A stretch of 64,000 nt of DNA from Trinickia acidisoli (GCF_017315725.1 NZ_JAFLRG010000002.1:620001-684000); one strand, 5' to 3'; shown: positions 43,687 through 54,014, counted from the stretch's first letter. The notes: a model not told the origin generated them from the sequence alone. Numbers and translations: made by a program.

Positions 43687-43889
43687 TGGAGCGGAAGCCG
43701 GAGCTATTGGCCAATGGACCTGACGTCTGATATTTTTTTAAATGCATATTGAAAAATGATTGGCACTCCGAACTAACCCCACCTGTGGAATTGCGTTTTC
43801 GCGCCGTTAATCAGCGAGGAACCATTTGTTGACGACGTGCCGAGCGCAACGCCTAACCGGCGAGCATCGGCTTTGCCTGTGGGGGAAGA

Positions 43890-45449
43890 GTGGATCGTCT
43901 ATCGCTAAGTAAGAAACTGGGATTGGCCTTGCTCGTGATGTGGCTCGGCCTGTTGTTCTTCGGCGGGTTCGCCGCGCTGCAAACGCGCGAGACGATGTTA
44001 GCGGGACGTAAGGCCGCGATCCGCAACATCGTGGAAGCCGGCGTGAGCGTGGTCGCGCAGTTTCAGCAAATGGCCGAGCGCCACGAAATCTCGGAGGACG
44101 AAGCCAAACACCGCGCGATGGCGCGGCTGGCCGCGATGCGCTATCCCGGCAACGGCTATCTGTTCATTACGAACGGAAACACCGTCGTGATCATGCATCC
44201 GGTGCTGCCCGCTCTGGTCAACAAAGACCAAAGCAACTACAAGGACGTCAACGGCAAGTACTTGTTCGTCGAAATGCTGAAGGTGGCAAGGGAAAATGGC
44301 TCAGGCTACGTCGACTACATGGCACGGCTGCCCGGCAAAACGACCGAAGTGCCGAAGATCTCCTATGTCAGACGCTTCGAGCCTTGGGATTGGTACGTCG
44401 CATCGGGCGTCTACATCGACGACATCAATGCGGCCTTTCGCGTGCGCCTGCTCGATTATCTGCTGACCATTCTCGTCATCGGCAGCATCAGCTCCATCGC
44501 GCTCGTCATGATCATCCGCAACGTCCAGCGCAGTCTGGGCGGCGAGCCCGCTTACGCGGCTTCCGTTGCCGAAACGATCGCCGACGGCGATCTGACGCAG
44601 GACGTCATCGTGCGCGAGGGCGATCGCGGCAGCATGGTGCTCGCGATGCAGCGCATGCAGCATCGGCTGGCGGAGACGATGCATCGCATTCGCGGCGGCA
44701 CGGATACGATCAAGGACGCCGCGCAGCAGATCGCGGCCGGCAATCTCGATTTGTCTTCCCGCACCGAAGAGCAAGCCGCATCGCTCGGCGAAACGGCGGC
44801 GAGCATGGAGCAGTTGACGGCGACGGTCAAGCAGAATGCCGACAACGCGCGTCAAGCCAATCAGATGGCGGCCGATACGTCTCGCATCGCGGGCGAAGGC
44901 GGGGAGGCGGTGCAGCAGGTCGTAGCGACGATGCAGAACATCGCGGCGAGCTCGACGCGCGTCGTCGACATCATCTCGGTCATCGAAGGCATTGCGTTCC
45001 AGACGAACATCCTCGCGCTGAACGCGGCGGTCGAGGCCGCGCGCGCGGGCGAGCAAGGCCGCGGTTTCGCGGTCGTCGCAGGCGAAGTGCGCAACCTCGC
45101 GCGCCGCAGCTCCGAAGCGGCCAAGGAGATCAAGGGGCTCATCGAGGAATCGGTCGGCAGCGTCGCGAGCGGCAAGACGCTCGTGGAGAGCGCGGGCAGC
45201 AAGATGCAGTCGCTCGTGCATTCGGTCAAGCGGGTGACCGACATCATCAGCGAAATCTCGGCGGCATCTGAAGAACAGAGCCGCGGCATCGAGCAAGTGA
45301 ACATCGCCATCGCACAGATGGACCAGACGACGCAGCAGAACGCGGCGATGGTCGAAGAAGCGGCCGGAGCCGCTCAGTCGATGCAGGAGCAGGCGCGTTT
45401 GCTCGCGGACGTGGTCAGCACGTTCCGCGTGCAAGGCGTCACGCGCTGA
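43890..45449 (+). CDS. Methyl-accepting chemotaxis protein with Cache sensor
   Basis: A 519-residue chemoreceptor. It has membrane segments at about 9-29 and 190-210 enclosing a periplasmic single-Cache sensor domain (PGNGYLFITNGNTVVIMHP, then WDWYVASGVYIDD), a HAMP region, and a long cytosolic signalling helix pair with the conserved hairpin tip IAFQTNILALNAAVEAARAG. It sends its signal to CheA/CheW. The start is GTG at 43890, just after GGGGGAAGA; the spacing is short but the protein start fits the family. Confidence 0.9.
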   Translation: MDRLSLSKKLGLALLVMWLGLLFFGGFAALQTRETMLAGRKAAIRNIVEAGVSVVAQFQQMAERHEISEDEAKHRAMARLAAMRYPGNGYLFITNGNTVVIMHPVLPALVNKDQSNYKDVNGKYLFVEMLKVARENGSGYVDYMARLPGKTTEVPKISYVRRFEPWDWYVASGVYIDDINAAFRVRLLDYLLTILVIGSISSIALVMIIRNVQRSLGGEPAYAASVAETIADGDLTQDVIVREGDRGSMVLAMQRMQHRLAETMHRIRGGTDTIKDAAQQIAAGNLDLSSRTEEQAASLGETAASMEQLTATVKQNADNARQANQMAADTSRIAGEGGEAVQQVVATMQNIAASSTRVVDIISVIEGIAFQTNILALNAAVEAARAGEQGRGFAVVAGEVRNLARRSSEAAKEIKGLIEESVGSVASGKTLVESAGSKMQSLVHSVKRVTDIISEISAASEEQSRGIEQVNIAIAQMDQTTQQNAAMVEEAAGAAQSMQEQARLLADVVSTFRVQGVTR

Positions 45450-45470
45450 CCTAAGGCGCGCTGACCGAAG

Positions 45471-47180
45471 TCAACCCAAGTCGAGCGCGCCCGTCAAGTC
45501 GCCGGGCGGCGCCTCGCCGCGCTCGGCGAACGCGCGATTGCGCGCCGCCACGCCATCGAGCGGATCGAGGCCGTGGACGCGATCGATGAAGCGCAGGATC
45601 GAATTCGTGTCGTAGAACGTGTGATCGACGAAGCCCTTCTTCGCGAACGGTGCGATCACGAGTGCGGGAATGCGCGAGCCAGGGCCCCAGCGATCGCCTT
45701 TCGGCGGCGCGACGGGGTCCCACCATCCGCCGTTTTCATCGTGGGTCATGATGATTACGGTGTCGGCCCATTGCGGCCCGTTGCGAATGCGATCGATGAC
45801 GTGCGCGATATGCCGGTCGCCCGATTCGATGTCGGCGTAACCGGCATGCATGTTCAAGTTGCCCTGAGGCTTGTAGAACGCGACGGCGGGCAAGCGGCCC
45901 GCGTCGATATCGGCAACGAAGCGGTTCGTCGAGGCATCGTTGCCGAGTCCCGCATCGCGCAGATGCCGCTCGCGCGCAGGCGTACCGGGCGCGAATTGAG
46001 CGAAGTAATTGAACGGCTGGTGGTGATATTGAAAATCGGGCGTCATGCCGGTGTCGCGGTGCTCGAGCGCGTATTGCCAGGCGCCGCTGTACCACGCCCA
46101 ATCGACGCCTTTCGCCGATAGGCGGTCGCCGATGGTGGCGTAGCTTTGCGGCGGCATGACGCGTGGATTCGCTGGGTCGGCGAAAGCGCGATTACCACCC
46201 GGCGCCGGTGCGACGTAGCTCGGCTGATAGGGCGGCGCCATCGTGTTGACGGCGTATCCGTCCGGCGTGAATAAGCCGTCTCGCACGAATTTGGGCGGCC
46301 CGTCGAGGGCGGATCGCTTGCTCTCGGGCGCGAGCTCGAGCCGCGTGCCGAGCGGGTCGTCGCCTTCGAGCACGGAAACCAAATGCTTGGCGGGGCTCGT
46401 TTCGATGTTCGGATAGAACGGCGCCTGCGCGGCAATCAAGAAGATGTGATTGAGCCAGGAGCCGCCGAATGCGGCCATGAAGAAGTTGTCGCACAGTGTG
46501 TATTGCTGCGCGAGATTCCAAAGCTTCAGCGTGTGTGCCGAATTGCGGTAATGGCCCATTACGAGGCCGCCCGAATCGGCCCAGGCGGCGAACTGATCGT
46601 TGCGCCCGCCGTTGATCTGCATTTGATTCTGATAGAAGCGGTGCCACAAGTCGCGCGTGATGACGGCGTTGGGCAGCGGCTTGCCTCGCGCATCGGCCAC
46701 GACGAACGGCCGATTCGGCAAGTGCGTAATGTCTTCTTGGCCGATCATGTAGCGCGTCATGCCGATTTGCTGCGCTTGCGGCACGAGGCCGCCCCAGATC
46801 TTCGGCAGATGCGGCAGCGGCGTCGTGCCGTCGCGATCGAGCTGCAAAGACGCGGCGGCGACAGCGCTGTCGATCGGCGCACGCACGCCGGGAAAATGGC
46901 CGTAGAGGTTTGCGAAGCTGCGATTCTCCGCATAGATGACGACGATATGGCGCACGCGCGCGTGCAAGGCAGCGTCGATTTTCTCGTCGGCCGCCGTTCG
47001 CGCGATCGTGCCGCCGCGTTGCGCCGAGTTTCCCGCCGTGGTGCATGCGGGAAGGGCAAGCCCGATCCCTACCGCGGCGAGGCCACCGAGCAGGCGGCGG
47101 CGTTCAGGACTTTGCGGCCGATCGGCATCGTTCGATTCCGGCTCCACGTGTTGCGGCACATTCGGCGTTTCGTCTTGCAT
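45471..47180 (-). CDS. Exported phosphoesterase of the AcpA/phospholipase C family
   Basis: A 569-residue exported enzyme that removes phosphate groups from phospholipids or other phosphoesters (PF04185 family). Early residues contain RRRLLGG and a hydrophobic run ending LPAC near 46, a Tat-type lipoprotein signal. Catalytic-site marks are VVIYAENRSFANLYG near residue 82, DNFFMAAFGGSWLNH near 232 and IIMTHDENGGWWDP near 480. It is complete and stands alone on the minus strand, converging with the chemoreceptor gene. Confidence 0.88.
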   Translation of the reverse strand: MQDETPNVPQHVEPESNDADRPQSPERRRLLGGLAAVGIGLALPACTTAGNSAQRGGTIARTAADEKIDAALHARVRHIVVIYAENRSFANLYGHFPGVRAPIDSAVAAASLQLDRDGTTPLPHLPKIWGGLVPQAQQIGMTRYMIGQEDITHLPNRPFVVADARGKPLPNAVITRDLWHRFYQNQMQINGGRNDQFAAWADSGGLVMGHYRNSAHTLKLWNLAQQYTLCDNFFMAAFGGSWLNHIFLIAAQAPFYPNIETSPAKHLVSVLEGDDPLGTRLELAPESKRSALDGPPKFVRDGLFTPDGYAVNTMAPPYQPSYVAPAPGGNRAFADPANPRVMPPQSYATIGDRLSAKGVDWAWYSGAWQYALEHRDTGMTPDFQYHHQPFNYFAQFAPGTPARERHLRDAGLGNDASTNRFVADIDAGRLPAVAFYKPQGNLNMHAGYADIESGDRHIAHVIDRIRNGPQWADTVIIMTHDENGGWWDPVAPPKGDRWGPGSRIPALVIAPFAKKGFVDHTFYDTNSILRFIDRVHGLDPLDGVAARNRAFAERGEAPPGDLTGALDLG

Positions 47181-47418
47181 CGGCTTTTCTCCGTCTCTGG
47201 TTGCGCGTGCGCGCGTCGGCCCATCGGGATAGATGCGCGTTGGTTGCCGCCGCGGTGCGCGGCCCTCATCGATACGGGTGATAGGGCGACATGTTAGCGC
47301 GACGCCGCGACGATTCGGCTTTTACGGGCTGCTATCGGATTGCATGGATTGCATGGCTTGCCGACCGCCGCATCCGCGTTATCCTTCCTGACTTCCCACT
47401 ATCGCCAGGACCTTTATC

Positions 47419-47964
47419 GTGCCTCGATACGTTGCCTTTCTCCGCGGTGTCAGTCCGATGAATGCAAAGATGCCCGAATTGAAGCTCGCATTCGAAGAGG
47501 CGGGATTCGACGAGGTCAAAACGGTGTTGTCGAGCGGGAATGTCGTGTTCCGATCGCGAACGACATCAGGCGCTGCGATCGAACGCAAGGCGGAAGCCGC
47601 GATGCAGGCTCGGCTCGGGCGTACGTTTCTGACGATCGTGCGCGATACCGATCATCTGCAAGCCATGCTCGATGCCGATCCTTACGCGCCATTTGACCTG
47701 CCCGCCGGCGCAAAACGCATCGTCACGTTTTTCCGCGAGGCAGCCGAGCACGCGGTATTGCTGCCGCTCGCGTTGGACGACGTCACCGTCTTTTCGATCG
47801 ACGAGCGCCATGCATTCGCAGCGTATGTGCCGAGCCCCGCGACGCCTGCGTCGCTGACCTTGATCGAAAAGACGTTCAGCAAGAGCGTCACGACGCGAAC
47901 CTGGGACACCGTGCGCAAGTGCGTGGCCGCTTCGATGGGGACGAAACTCACCGGCAAGCGGTAG
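47419..47964 (+). CDS. DUF1697 family protein
   Basis: A 181-residue soluble protein of the DUF1697 family, recognised by the start YVAFLRGVSPMNAKM, the following VKTVLSSGNVVF, and the end TTRTWDTVRKCV. The start is GTG at 47419. The family is widespread but has no proven activity. It is a single gene with no obvious partners. Confidence 0.87.
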   Translation: MPRYVAFLRGVSPMNAKMPELKLAFEEAGFDEVKTVLSSGNVVFRSRTTSGAAIERKAEAAMQARLGRTFLTIVRDTDHLQAMLDADPYAPFDLPAGAKRIVTFFREAAEHAVLLPLALDDVTVFSIDERHAFAAYVPSPATPASLTLIEKTFSKSVTTRTWDTVRKCVAASMGTKLTGKR

Positions 47965-48074
47965 GTGATGGGCGGTGGGCGGTCGGCATGTGCGTGCAAT
48001 GCCGATAAGGATGCCTTAAGCAAAGCTGCCGATAATGCGGCGCATTCGCAGAACTCTACTTAGGAGAACGCAGA

Positions 48075-48881
48075 ATGACCGTACGCAGTTCCCTGGCCGT
48101 GCATCGAGAACGAGAGACATGGCTCAGTAAAGTGCCGGAAGCGGCCGCTGTTTTTTGGCTCATCAAGATTTTGGCGACGACCGTCGGCGAAACAGGCGGC
48201 GATGCGCTTTCAATGACCTTGCAGCTCGGCTATGCCGTCGCGACGCTGATCTTTTTAGCCTTCTTCATCGTGACGCTCGCGATTCAAGTTCGCTCGCGCA
48301 GCTATCATCCGGCGGCCTATTGGGCTGTCGTCGTTGCAACGACGACCGTCGGCACGACGACGTCGGACTTTCTCGACCGCACGGTCGGCCTCGGTTACGT
48401 CCTATCGTCGGCACTGCTGTTGCTTGCCGTGTTGATCGTGCTCGCGCTGTGGCGTGCCGTTGCGGGCCGTATCGAATACGACCGCATCGTCAAGCCGCGC
48501 GACGAGGTGTTCTATTGGGTCACGATCCTCGTGTCGAACACGCTCGGCACCGCGCTCGGCGATTTCGCGGCCGATAGCGCGGGGCTCGGCTTCGAGCGCG
48601 GCGCGCTCGTGTTTGCGGGCCTGCTCCTCATCGTTGCGCTCGTGTGGCGTCTCTCGCGCCGCGTTCCGGTGGGTGTGCTGTTTTGGGCAGCGTATGTACT
48701 GACGCGTCCGCTCGGCGCGACGCTCGGCGATACGCTGACCAAGCCGATCGCGCAAGGCGGGCTGAATTTGAACCGCATCGCCGCCTCGCTCGCGATCCTC
48801 GCCGTCATGGCTGCGGTGATCGTGCTTCAGCATGTTCGGCGCGACGACGTGCGGCGCGCGGCGGTGTCGGCGCCCGAGTGA
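48075..48881 (+). CDS. COG4705-type multi-span membrane protein
   Basis: A 268-residue inner-membrane protein with about eight hydrophobic helices built from four repeats. Each repeat carries a short G-T-x-x-D motif near the start of a helix: TTVGETGGD, TTVGTTTSD, NTLGTALGD and RPLGATLGD. This is the COG4705 (membrane-anchored, unknown substrate) family. GGAGAACG before the ATG supports the start. It converges on the XRE-cupin gene; no operon partner. Confidence 0.8.
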   Translation: MTVRSSLAVHRERETWLSKVPEAAAVFWLIKILATTVGETGGDALSMTLQLGYAVATLIFLAFFIVTLAIQVRSRSYHPAAYWAVVVATTTVGTTTSDFLDRTVGLGYVLSSALLLLAVLIVLALWRAVAGRIEYDRIVKPRDEVFYWVTILVSNTLGTALGDFAADSAGLGFERGALVFAGLLLIVALVWRLSRRVPVGVLFWAAYVLTRPLGATLGDTLTKPIAQGGLNLNRIAASLAILAVMAAVIVLQHVRRDDVRRAAVSAPE

Positions 48882-48917
48882 TTCTGGCGCGGCGATCAAG
48901 CGGCGTGCCTGCCGGCA

Positions 48918-49676
48918 TTACCGCTTGCCGCTCTTCGGGCGAGCGGTTTTCGTAGACACCGCCACGTTCGGCTTTGTTGTCGTTTTCGCTTTTGCCGGTG
49001 CTTGCTTGCGTGTCGCGCGCGGTTTCGCCGGCGACGGCGCGGCCGCTTTCGTCTTCTTGGCCGCTGCCGCCGTACTACGGGCCTTCGGTGCGCGCGCGAG
49101 GGGCACGAATTGCGCGTGGTCGTCGTCGAACAGTTGCAACGTGCCGACGACGATGAGCTCGGCCGGCCCCGGTCCGAGATTGACGACGCGGTGCCGATGC
49201 TCTGCATTGAAATGCAGCGAATCGCCCGCCGTCAGTTCGTAGTCTTTTTTGCGCAGCGTATAGCGCACCTTGCCGGACAGCACATAGACGAATTCGTCGC
49301 CTCCATGCGCGACCCATTCGGAGCTGTAGCCTTCCAGCATTTGCACTTTGACGGCGTTGAGCAGACTGCCGTCGAACGTCGTCGAAAGCCGCTCGTAGCG
49401 CTGCCGCATCGGGCCGACCCGGTACGATTCGCGTCGCCCTTCGCGCGAATCGGGCTGTGCTTGACGAGGATGTTCGAGCAGCGTGCCGAGCGGCACGTTC
49501 AGCGCTTTCGCGACGTTGACGAGCGACGAGATGGAAATGCCGGTCAGGTTGCGCTCGACCTGCGATAAGAATCCCACCGACAAGCTCGATGCCGTTGCCA
49601 CTTCGAGCAGCGTCATCTTCGATTCCCGGCGCAGCCCTCTTATGCGTTGGCCGATGTGGGTGATATCCGAATCCAT
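48918..49676 (-). CDS. XRE-cupin transcriptional regulator with H1-like tail
   Basis: A 252-residue regulator: helix-turn-helix of the XRE type at about residues 8-62 (MTLLEVATASSLSVGFLSQV), then a cupin sensor domain at about 110-185 (GGDEFVYVLSGKVRYTL, LHFNAEHRHRVVNLG). After that comes an unusual tail of about 60 residues rich in Lys, Ala, Pro and Thr, like bacterial histone H1-type tails; ordinary XRE-cupin proteins (180-200 residues) stop at the cupin. It is divergent from the M24 peptidase gene and likely controls it. Confidence 0.85.
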   Translation of the reverse strand: MDSDITHIGQRIRGLRRESKMTLLEVATASSLSVGFLSQVERNLTGISISSLVNVAKALNVPLGTLLEHPRQAQPDSREGRRESYRVGPMRQRYERLSTTFDGSLLNAVKVQMLEGYSSEWVAHGGDEFVYVLSGKVRYTLRKKDYELTAGDSLHFNAEHRHRVVNLGPGPAELIVVGTLQLFDDDHAQFVPLARAPKARSTAAAAKKTKAAAPSPAKPRATRKQAPAKAKTTTKPNVAVSTKTARPKSGKR

Positions 49677-49957
49677 GAATCCTCTAGACGGAGCGTGCCG
49701 AAAACGCCGGCGGTTCGGCGTGCTTGGACATGCTGCGGCCGGCACACCGCTTGCCGGTTACATCCGCGTCCATACAGGTTGTCCGGCAACCGAAAGCGCG
49801 CATTGTACCGCGCCATGCCGGCGCGAACGCCGCTGTTGCCGCCGCGCGTTTTTTTAGTCCCATCAAAATTTTAGCTTGACGTAAATTGACCTCGACGGTA
49901 GCTTTCGCTAGGGGGCAGGCACGAACGCTGCAGGCATTGACCGAACGAGCAGATCCG

Positions 49958-51808
49958 ATGATCGATCGACTTCAATACAACTTTTCCGATCTTCCGTCCT
50001 ACGAACCTTCGGTAGCCGCTACGCACGCGCGTCTCGACGCGTTTCTCGAGCGCATCGAGATCGACGCGCTCATCGTGACGTCGCAAGACGAATTCATTAG
50101 CGAATACGTGCCGCGCCGAAATAGCCAGCGTTTCGCCTTGTCGGGCTTCGACGGCTCAGCGGGATCGGGGATCTTTCTGGGCAAAGCTGCGGCGGCGCGC
50201 ATCGGTGTGCCGTGTTTCGTGCTGTTCGTGGACGGCCGTTATCACCTGCAAGCCGAGGCGCAGTGCGACACGGCGCACGTGCAACTCGAAAAGCTCGAAC
50301 TCGGCGTGCCGATTTGGTCGGCGCTCGTGGCATGGTTGTCGACGCATGCGAGCGCGCTGCGCTCGGTCGGCTACGACGCGCTTCGTATGAGCGTTGCGCA
50401 GCGCGATCGTCTGTTCGAGGATACGCAACATAACGCGCTGCGTTGGACCGGGTTTGCCGCGCGTGAAGTCGATCGTGCGATCGCGCTGCCGGGCTGGCAA
50501 GTGAAGCGGCCGATCTTCGAATTGCCCGAATCGACGACGGGTCTCGCTGTGGCGAGCAACATCGCCGAGCTCAACGATCGTTTGCGTCGGCATCTGGGCG
50601 AGGCCGATGCATGCATGTGCTGGCTCACGTGCGCGGCCGACGACATCGGCTACTTGCTGAACAGTCGTGGCTATCACATGCCGAACGCGTCGTCGCATCT
50701 CGGCTACTTGTTCGTGGTCGGCGATCAAGCCGCGCTGTATTTGCCCGAGGGCTGCGAGGGCTGCCCGGTCGAGCTCGATGCTTATCCGAAATTGCAGGTT
50801 TTTCGAAACGATCTCGGCGCGCTCGGCCGCTTTCTCGCGCTGTTCGATGTCGATTACATCTGCTACGGCGCCGATTTCATCAATTGCGCGATGCCCGACG
50901 CCTTACGGCGCGTATGGGCGAATGCGCATCACGTGAACTTCAGCCCGGTCGAATCGATGCGGGCGTCGAAGACACCGCAGGTGCTCGGCCAGTTCCGCGA
51001 TGCGTTCGCGCGCAGCAGTGCCGCGATCGCGCAGACGATGCGCTGGGCGAAGTATGGCGAGCCGGGGCAGCGACATTCCGAGTACGATCTCGCGCGCAAG
51101 ATCAACGATGCTTATGCCGCGCGCGGTGCGGTGGGGCTCTCGTTCACGACGATCGCCGCGCATGGCGCCAACAGCGCGTTGGCGCACTACGCGGCGGCGA
51201 GCCGCGACATCGCGTTGGAGGACGGCGAACTCGTGCTGCTCGACAGCGGCGCCTATTACGAGGGCGGCTTCGCGACCGACTGCACGCGCGTCGTATTGCG
51301 CAAGACCGACGCCGCGACGCACGCGCAATCGTGGCAGCGCGAGATCTATACGACCGCGCTCAAGGCATGCATCAAGGGGCTCGTTACGCGTTTTCCGGCG
51401 GATTTCACGGGGCAAGAAGTCGACGAGGTGGTGCGCGAGGTCTGCCGCGCGCGCGGCTACGACTTCAATCACGGCACCGGGCACGGCGTCGGCATCCACG
51501 TGCATGAAGGCGGCGTGCGGTTCGCGCCGGGCTCGCACTACGCGCTCGTGCCCAATGCCGTGATCTCGGTCGAACCGGGCATCTACGTGGCCGACAAGGG
51601 CGGCGTGCGGATCGAGAACATCGTCGTGATCCATCCGGACGAGAACGAGCGCGGAACGGTTGAATTCGAGAATCTCGTGACGGTCGGATACGACTGGGAT
51701 TTGATCGACCTCGAGATGCTCGATGAAGCAGAGCGGTCCTACTTGCGCGATTACGAGCGGCTTTGCGCCGAACTCGGCAACAGCGTGACCGCCTGCCCGC
51801 TTCTGTAG
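49958..51808 (+). CDS. M24-family aminopeptidase P-like protein
   Basis: A 616-residue metallopeptidase related to Xaa-Pro aminopeptidase: two creatinase-like N-terminal domains, then a C-terminal pita-bread domain with metal ligands seen in LLDSGAYYEGGFATDCTR, FNHGTGHGVG, SVEPGIY and IENIVVI. It removes the first residue before proline. The ATG at 49958 is preferred; a TTG 72 bases upstream would add 24 unlikely residues. It faces the XRE-cupin gene, a pairing seen in many proteobacteria. Confidence 0.9.
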   Translation: MIDRLQYNFSDLPSYEPSVAATHARLDAFLERIEIDALIVTSQDEFISEYVPRRNSQRFALSGFDGSAGSGIFLGKAAAARIGVPCFVLFVDGRYHLQAEAQCDTAHVQLEKLELGVPIWSALVAWLSTHASALRSVGYDALRMSVAQRDRLFEDTQHNALRWTGFAAREVDRAIALPGWQVKRPIFELPESTTGLAVASNIAELNDRLRRHLGEADACMCWLTCAADDIGYLLNSRGYHMPNASSHLGYLFVVGDQAALYLPEGCEGCPVELDAYPKLQVFRNDLGALGRFLALFDVDYICYGADFINCAMPDALRRVWANAHHVNFSPVESMRASKTPQVLGQFRDAFARSSAAIAQTMRWAKYGEPGQRHSEYDLARKINDAYAARGAVGLSFTTIAAHGANSALAHYAAASRDIALEDGELVLLDSGAYYEGGFATDCTRVVLRKTDAATHAQSWQREIYTTALKACIKGLVTRFPADFTGQEVDEVVREVCRARGYDFNHGTGHGVGIHVHEGGVRFAPGSHYALVPNAVISVEPGIYVADKGGVRIENIVVIHPDENERGTVEFENLVTVGYDWDLIDLEMLDEAERSYLRDYERLCAELGNSVTACPLL

Positions 51809-51868
51809 TGTTTGCGATGGCCGCTAGGGCGACGTGAGCTGTCGCGGTAGCGGCGCTACCGGCCGTGA

Positions 51869-52759
51869 TTATGCGGCGTCGTCGAGCGACGACAAGAAGC
51901 GGCGCGTGTGCATCGCAATTTCATCGCAGGCCTCGTCGAGTGCGAAGTGGCCCGCCTCGAGTAAATGCACCTGTGCATCGCGTACGTCGCGCCGATACGC
52001 ATGCGCGCCCTCGACCATGAACGACGGGTCGTGCTTTCCCCATACCACGAGCATCGGCGGCTGATAGTCGCGCATGTATTGCTGCCATTGCGGATAGCGT
52101 TCGACGTTCGTTCGATAGTCGTAAAAGAGCTCCGTTTGAATGTCGATCTGCCCGGGGCTCGAGAGGAACGCGAACTCATCGTGCCACGCGTCCGGATCGT
52201 ATCGCTCGGGATTCGGCGTATGGCCGATATGCCGCAGTCGAGTCGCATCGAACGAGAGCAGGTTCGCGCGCAATGCGGCTTCGTGCCGCGATCGATCTGC
52301 CCAAAATGCCTTGCGCGTTTCCCACAGCGGCCCGAGCCCCGCGTCATGCGCCACTGCGTTTTGCACGACGATCCCGCGAATGCGCTCCGGTTGGCTTTGC
52401 GCCATGCGAAAGCCGACGGGGCCGCCGTAATCCTGCACGAACAGCGCGAAGCGATTGATCTTCAGCGTATCGACGAAGCGCGTCATGATTTGCGCGAGAT
52501 GATCGAATGTGTAGACGAATTCGCTGGGCGGCAACGCCGAGCTGTGACCGAAGCCCGGGTAATCGGGCGCGATGAGGCGGAAGCGATCGGCAAGCGGCGG
52601 CAGCAGCGTTTCATACATCCGGGACGACGAAGGAAAACCGTGCAGGAGCAGCAGAACGGGGGCGTCTTGCGGGCCGGCTTCCCGGTAGAAGATGTTCAGT
52701 CCGTCGACGTTGACAGTTTGATATCGGATGTTCGAGCGAGTCCAATTCGAGGTATTCAT
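51869..52759 (-). CDS. Alpha/beta hydrolase (haloalkane dehalogenase-like)
   Basis: A 296-residue alpha/beta hydrolase with the oxyanion HGFPSSS near residue 40 and an aspartate nucleophile in FVQDYGG near 108, which places it near haloalkane dehalogenases and epoxide hydrolases rather than serine esterases. The catalytic histidine lies in EAGHFALDE near the end. It precedes an MFS exporter by 28 bases in the reverse order on the same strand, so the two may share a transcript. Confidence 0.87.
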   Translation of the reverse strand: MNTSNWTRSNIRYQTVNVDGLNIFYREAGPQDAPVLLLLHGFPSSSRMYETLLPPLADRFRLIAPDYPGFGHSSALPPSEFVYTFDHLAQIMTRFVDTLKINRFALFVQDYGGPVGFRMAQSQPERIRGIVVQNAVAHDAGLGPLWETRKAFWADRSRHEAALRANLLSFDATRLRHIGHTPNPERYDPDAWHDEFAFLSSPGQIDIQTELFYDYRTNVERYPQWQQYMRDYQPPMLVVWGKHDPSFMVEGAHAYRRDVRDAQVHLLEAGHFALDEACDEIAMHTRRFLSSLDDAA

Positions 52760-52787
52760 TTCGTTCTCCTAAGTGTGTAGGTATGGA

Positions 52788-54014
52788 TCAGGACGGCGCT
52801 CGATCGCGATGCATCTGATGAATCACCGCGGCGGCAACGAACGCGATCAGCGTGACGGTAGTTACGCCTAGCCATCCGATCGAAGCAAGCACCGGACCGG
52901 CCAGCGCGGCACCGACCGCACTACCGACAAAGAATAGGCCAGTAAACAAGCCGTTCACTCGACCGCGCGTTTCGGGCGCAAGCAGATTGATCGCGCGACG
53001 GCCCAACGCTTGATCGGCGATGACGCCGGCATCGAGCAGGAAGGCCGATGCCGCGGCGAGCGCAAGCGCGAGCGTGTGCGGCAGCGGCGCCGTCAATGCC
53101 CATGCGGCCGCGATCACGGCGACGATCGCCACGACGTGTGCCGTTTGCTTCGCTTGCCGTGCATAGCCGCGATCGGCTGCGCGTCCGGCGATCGGTGCGG
53201 CTACGGCGCCGCCGGCGCCGGCGAGCGCAAACGTCGCGATTTGCGCCGCGCTGCAATGAAACGGTGCACGCGACAACACGACCGCAACGCTCGTCCAGAA
53301 CGTGTTGAAGCCGATCATTAGGAGTCCTTGATAAAGCGCATGTCGACGCAACACGTCGATCGAGGCGACGAGGCGCGCGAGCGAGGCGATCAACGAGCGA
53401 TAGGAGGGCTTGGCATCAGGCACGAGCGCGGGCAGCCGCGGCACGGCGAACGCGGCGACGATCGCCAGCAGCGCAGCGTCCGCGATGAAGAAGCCGCGCC
53501 ATCCGAATGCATGTGTTGCAATGCTCGCGAGCGGGCGCGAGAGCAGGATGCCCAGCATGAGCCCGCTCATGACGTTGCCGACGACGGCGCCGCGCGCCTG
53601 CGGCGGCGCCAGCGCGGCGGCAGCGGGGACGAGCATTTGGATCGCGCTGGCCGTGACGCCGATCGAGAATGACGCCGCGAGGAAGGCACTCGGCGTTGGT
53701 GAGCCGGCCGCAACGATCAAGAAAACGGCTTCCGCGGCGAGCGTGATGCCGATCAGCGGACGATTCGGCAATCGATCGACGAGCGGAACGAGCGCGACGA
53801 GGCCGACCGCATAACCGAGCATCGTGAGCGCGGTGATAAGCGTGGTCCACGCGCGCAGATGCAGCGACGCATCGAGCGCGCCGAGCATGACTTGCGAGGC
53901 GTAGAGCGGCAGCACGGCCACGCCGACGAGCGTGGCGAACAGCAGCGTGGGAACGCCGTCGCGGTTCGCGGTCGGCCGCGAGGCGAGTAACGTGCGTTGC
54001 GGGCAGGCATTCAT
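52788..54014 (-). CDS. MFS transporter
   Basis: A 408-residue inner-membrane transporter with twelve hydrophobic helices; the first loop carries the MFS-type motif (VPLVDRLPNRPLIG). The start at 54014 has an AGAGGTG box upstream. The gene is divergent from a LysR regulator 117 bases away that probably controls it and the hydrolase downstream. Likely an exporter of drugs or metabolites; substrate not predictable. Confidence 0.88.
   Translation of the reverse strand: MNACPQRTLLASRPTANRDGVPTLLFATLVGVAVLPLYASQVMLGALDASLHLRAWTTLITALTMLGYAVGLVALVPLVDRLPNRPLIGITLAAEAVFLIVAAGSPTPSAFLAASFSIGVTASAIQMLVPAAAALAPPQARGAVVGNVMSGLMLGILLSRPLASIATHAFGWRGFFIADAALLAIVAAFAVPRLPALVPDAKPSYRSLIASLARLVASIDVLRRHALYQGLLMIGFNTFWTSVAVVLSRAPFHCSAAQIATFALAGAGGAVAAPIAGRAADRGYARQAKQTAHVVAIVAVIAAAWALTAPLPHTLALALAAASAFLLDAGVIADQALGRRAINLLAPETRGRVNGLFTGLFFVGSAVGAALAGPVLASIGWLGVTTVTLIAFVAAAVIHQMHRDRAPS

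Noticed and set aside
49886..49957. TTG start for the M24 peptidase, adding 24 residues
   Set aside because: The extra residues do not resemble the family's start and the ATG at 49958 gives a normal N-terminus.
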